In this document: in pieces, positions 62,374-64,000 of the stretch | Position numbering within the stretch: the first letter of the stretch is position 1 | How the letters are laid out: each line of letters opens with the position of its first letter | From: JAMZMI01 sp049115715 | GTDB lineage: Bacteria; Bacteroidota; Bacteroidia; Cytophagales; Cyclobacteriaceae | DNA: 64,000 bases | Direction: 5' to 3' | NCBI GenBank assembly: GCA_049115715.1 | Contig: JAGDZQ010000031.1 | Coordinates: 113,276 to 177,275 of the forward strand | Translations under genes and position numbers: made by a program | The notes under the pieces: generated by a model | What the model saw: the letters and a program-made list of their open reading frames with translations, nothing else | Told to the model about the DNA's origin: nothing | The model's database searches: none

Positions 62374-63822
62374 GTGAGAGAAAAGCGCACGAAAATCAAA
62401 GAAATACTCGGTACCGAACCAATCGGAAAGCAATTGACCGCTATGGGGTGGGTACGAACGAAACGCGATAATAAGAGTGTGATTTTCGTTGCTCTAAATG
62501 ATGGTTCTGTCATCAACAACCTGCAAGTAGTCGTAGATCCCGAAAAATTTGATGCCTCACTGATCAAAAGAATCACAACTGGCGCCAGCTTATCCGTGAC
62601 TGGAGAAATCGCTTCCTCTCAGGGTGCAGGTCAAAGTTGTGAACTGATAGCTAGTGAACTAGTGGTATTTGGAGATGCAGATCCAGAAAAATATCCTTTA
62701 CAACCGAAAAGACATAGCCTTGAGTTTTTGAGAGAAATCGCTCATCTAAGACCAAGAACCAACACATTCAGCGCGGTGATGCGTATAAGACATAGTCTGG
62801 CATTCGCAGTTCATCAGTTTTTTAACGATAAAGGGTTCTCTTATATCAACACGCCCATCATTACTTCATCTGATGCAGAAGGGGCCGGTGAAGCCTTCAA
62901 AATCACAAATTTTGATTTGAATCAAATCCCCAAAACGGAAGAAGGCGAAGTAAATTATAAAGAAGATTTCTTTGAAAAAGAAACAAATCTTACTGTCTCA
63001 GGACAGCTAGAAGGAGAGCTAGCTGCCATGGCTCTTTCCGAAATCTACACCTTCGGACCTACTTTTAGAGCAGAAAACTCAAACACCACAAGACACCTTG
63101 CAGAGTTTTGGATGATAGAACCCGAAATGGCGTTTTATGACATCACTGACAACATGGACTTGGCAGAAGAGATGCTAAAATATCTGGTCAAATATGTATT
63201 GGACAACTGTATGAGTGATCTTGAGTTCTTAGAAAAGCGAGCTGCTGATGAAGAAAAAACCAAACCACAACAAGAAAGAAACGAACTTTCTCTAACCGAA
63301 CGACTCAAATTCATCTTAGAAAATGAATTTGAACGGTTAAGCTATACAGACGCAATCGAAATCCTCAAAAGATCTAAACCCAATCAAAAGAAAAAATTTA
63401 AGTATCTAATCGAAGAGTGGGGTGCTGATTTGCAATCGGAGCATGAACGTTTCCTTGTTGAAAAGCATTTCAAAAAACCTGTAATTCTTTACAATTACCC
63501 GAAAGACATCAAAGCATTTTATATGCGTCAAAACGATGATGGGAAGACGGTTGCTGCTATGGATATACTTTTCCCGGGTATTGGGGAAATAATTGGTGGA
63601 TCACAAAGAGAAGAGCGTTTAGACAACCTCACAACCAGAATGCAGGAAATGAATATTCCAGCAGATGAAATGTGGTGGTATCTCGATACAAGGAGATTCG
63701 GAGCAGTTCCTCACAGTGGATATGGTCTTGGCTTTGAACGAATGGTTCAATTTGTCACTGGCATGGGAAATATCCGTGATGTAATCGCCTTTCCAAGAAC
63801 TCCTGGGAACTGCGAATTTTAA
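62374..63822 (+). CDS. asnS: Asparaginyl-tRNA synthetase
   Basis: 482 residues, class IIb. The N-terminal OB-fold anticodon-binding domain (GWVRTKRDNKSVIFVALNDGS) is followed by the catalytic domain with motif 2 (FRAENSNTTRHLAEFWMIEPE) and motif 3 (GYGLGFERMVQFVTGM). It charges tRNA(Asn) directly. The start is a GTG at 62374; the next ATG would remove part of the OB fold. It is divergent from rpoN. The 178 bases after its stop hold no gene that I can see. Confidence 0.96.
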   Translation: MREKRTKIKEILGTEPIGKQLTAMGWVRTKRDNKSVIFVALNDGSVINNLQVVVDPEKFDASLIKRITTGASLSVTGEIASSQGAGQSCELIASELVVFGDADPEKYPLQPKRHSLEFLREIAHLRPRTNTFSAVMRIRHSLAFAVHQFFNDKGFSYINTPIITSSDAEGAGEAFKITNFDLNQIPKTEEGEVNYKEDFFEKETNLTVSGQLEGELAAMALSEIYTFGPTFRAENSNTTRHLAEFWMIEPEMAFYDITDNMDLAEEMLKYLVKYVLDNCMSDLEFLEKRAADEEKTKPQQERNELSLTERLKFILENEFERLSYTDAIEILKRSKPNQKKKFKYLIEEWGADLQSEHERFLVEKHFKKPVILYNYPKDIKAFYMRQNDDGKTVAAMDILFPGIGEIIGGSQREERLDNLTTRMQEMNIPADEMWWYLDTRRFGAVPHSGYGLGFERMVQFVTGMGNIRDVIAFPRTPGNCEF

Positions 63823-64000
63823 GACTTCACGATTCATCAAAAGCTTTCCTCTTAAGGAGAGTCCATTGGATAGAATAATTAGTAGAAGATCTGAGGGAAT
63901 CCTCGTAATCATTAGACCATCATGCCTTTTTGGTAAAACCTTGAAGCGAAAAGACTCATGATGGAGGTTGCACCATTTTTAAGTTAGGCCACTCCTGATA

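Noticed and set aside
1..64000. CRISPR arrays, insertion sequences, prophage and riboswitches
   Set aside because: No regularly spaced repeats, transposase or phage frames, or recognisable riboswitch cores were seen on reading the intergenic regions.
63823..64000. A gene fragment at the right edge
   Set aside because: All frames are short and broken, and no family motif is visible.

Overview
This window is AT-rich (roughly 40% GC) chromosomal DNA from a member of the phylum Bacteroidota, most likely a free-living gliding bacterium of the order Cytophagales. The evidence is the type IX secretion genes porU and porV, the gliding lipoprotein gene gldH next to a ricT (PSP1) gene, a TonB-dependent receptor with a carboxypeptidase-like N-terminal domain, an isolated atpD-atpC pair, a short F1 epsilon subunit, and -7 promoter elements of the Bacteroidota form TAnnTTTG (often TATCTTTG). 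It reads as core chromosome: I see no insertion sequence, prophage, integrase or CRISPR array.

Layout. 1-5 kb: 3' part of a pirin gene, then atpC, atpD and a sensor kinase on the minus strand, then plsC-gatC-(large TPR membrane protein) on plus. 8-11.5 kb: a ParE-type toxin-antitoxin pair, a VWA membrane protein and fabG on minus. 11.6-15.5 kb: a GT39-like membrane protein, lpdA, a secreted VOC protein and a SiaC-like phosphoprotein. 15.5-23 kb: a MetR-like regulator with a MetR-type box at its start, an ABC permease, small membrane proteins and a TonB receptor. 23-32 kb: the coupled cluster rnhB-HEAT-OmpA, an M48 protease, a second SiaC-like protein, xth, gcvT-comB, a tight minus-strand group of four small genes and a DUF2911 protein. 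32-37 kb: a minus-strand trio (FAD oxidoreductase, 1086-residue PD40/barrel protein, yicC). 37-44.5 kb: plus-strand MBL hydrolase-pssA-porU-porV-M16. 44.5-54.4 kb: WG-repeat protein, hemA, an HhH protein with a 1331-residue SF1 helicase, gldH and ricT. 54.4-64 kb: purD, recQ, manC, tRNA-Arg(ACG), a beta-barrel protein, a PAP2-like protein, rpoN and asnS.

How it fits together. Several genes serve the cell envelope: PlsC, PssA and FabG for lipids; PorU and PorV for sorting and surface attachment of type IX cargo; GldH for gliding; OmpA, TonB and barrel proteins in the outer membrane; M48 for envelope quality control. ComB may feed cysteate-derived sulfonolipids, which are linked to gliding in this phylum. 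Other genes are housekeeping: ATP synthase, LpdA, GcvT, HemA, PurD, AsnS, GatC, RecQ, RNase HII and sigma-54.

I found no clear new multi-gene system. The best leads are a PD40/barrel protein whose metallopeptidase motif is broken, an M16 protein without its zinc motif in the porUV cluster, two SiaC-like proteins without their kinase and phosphatase partners, the HhH-helicase pair with a possible degenerate nuclease tail, and a tRNA-Arg with unusual but matched tertiary pairs.
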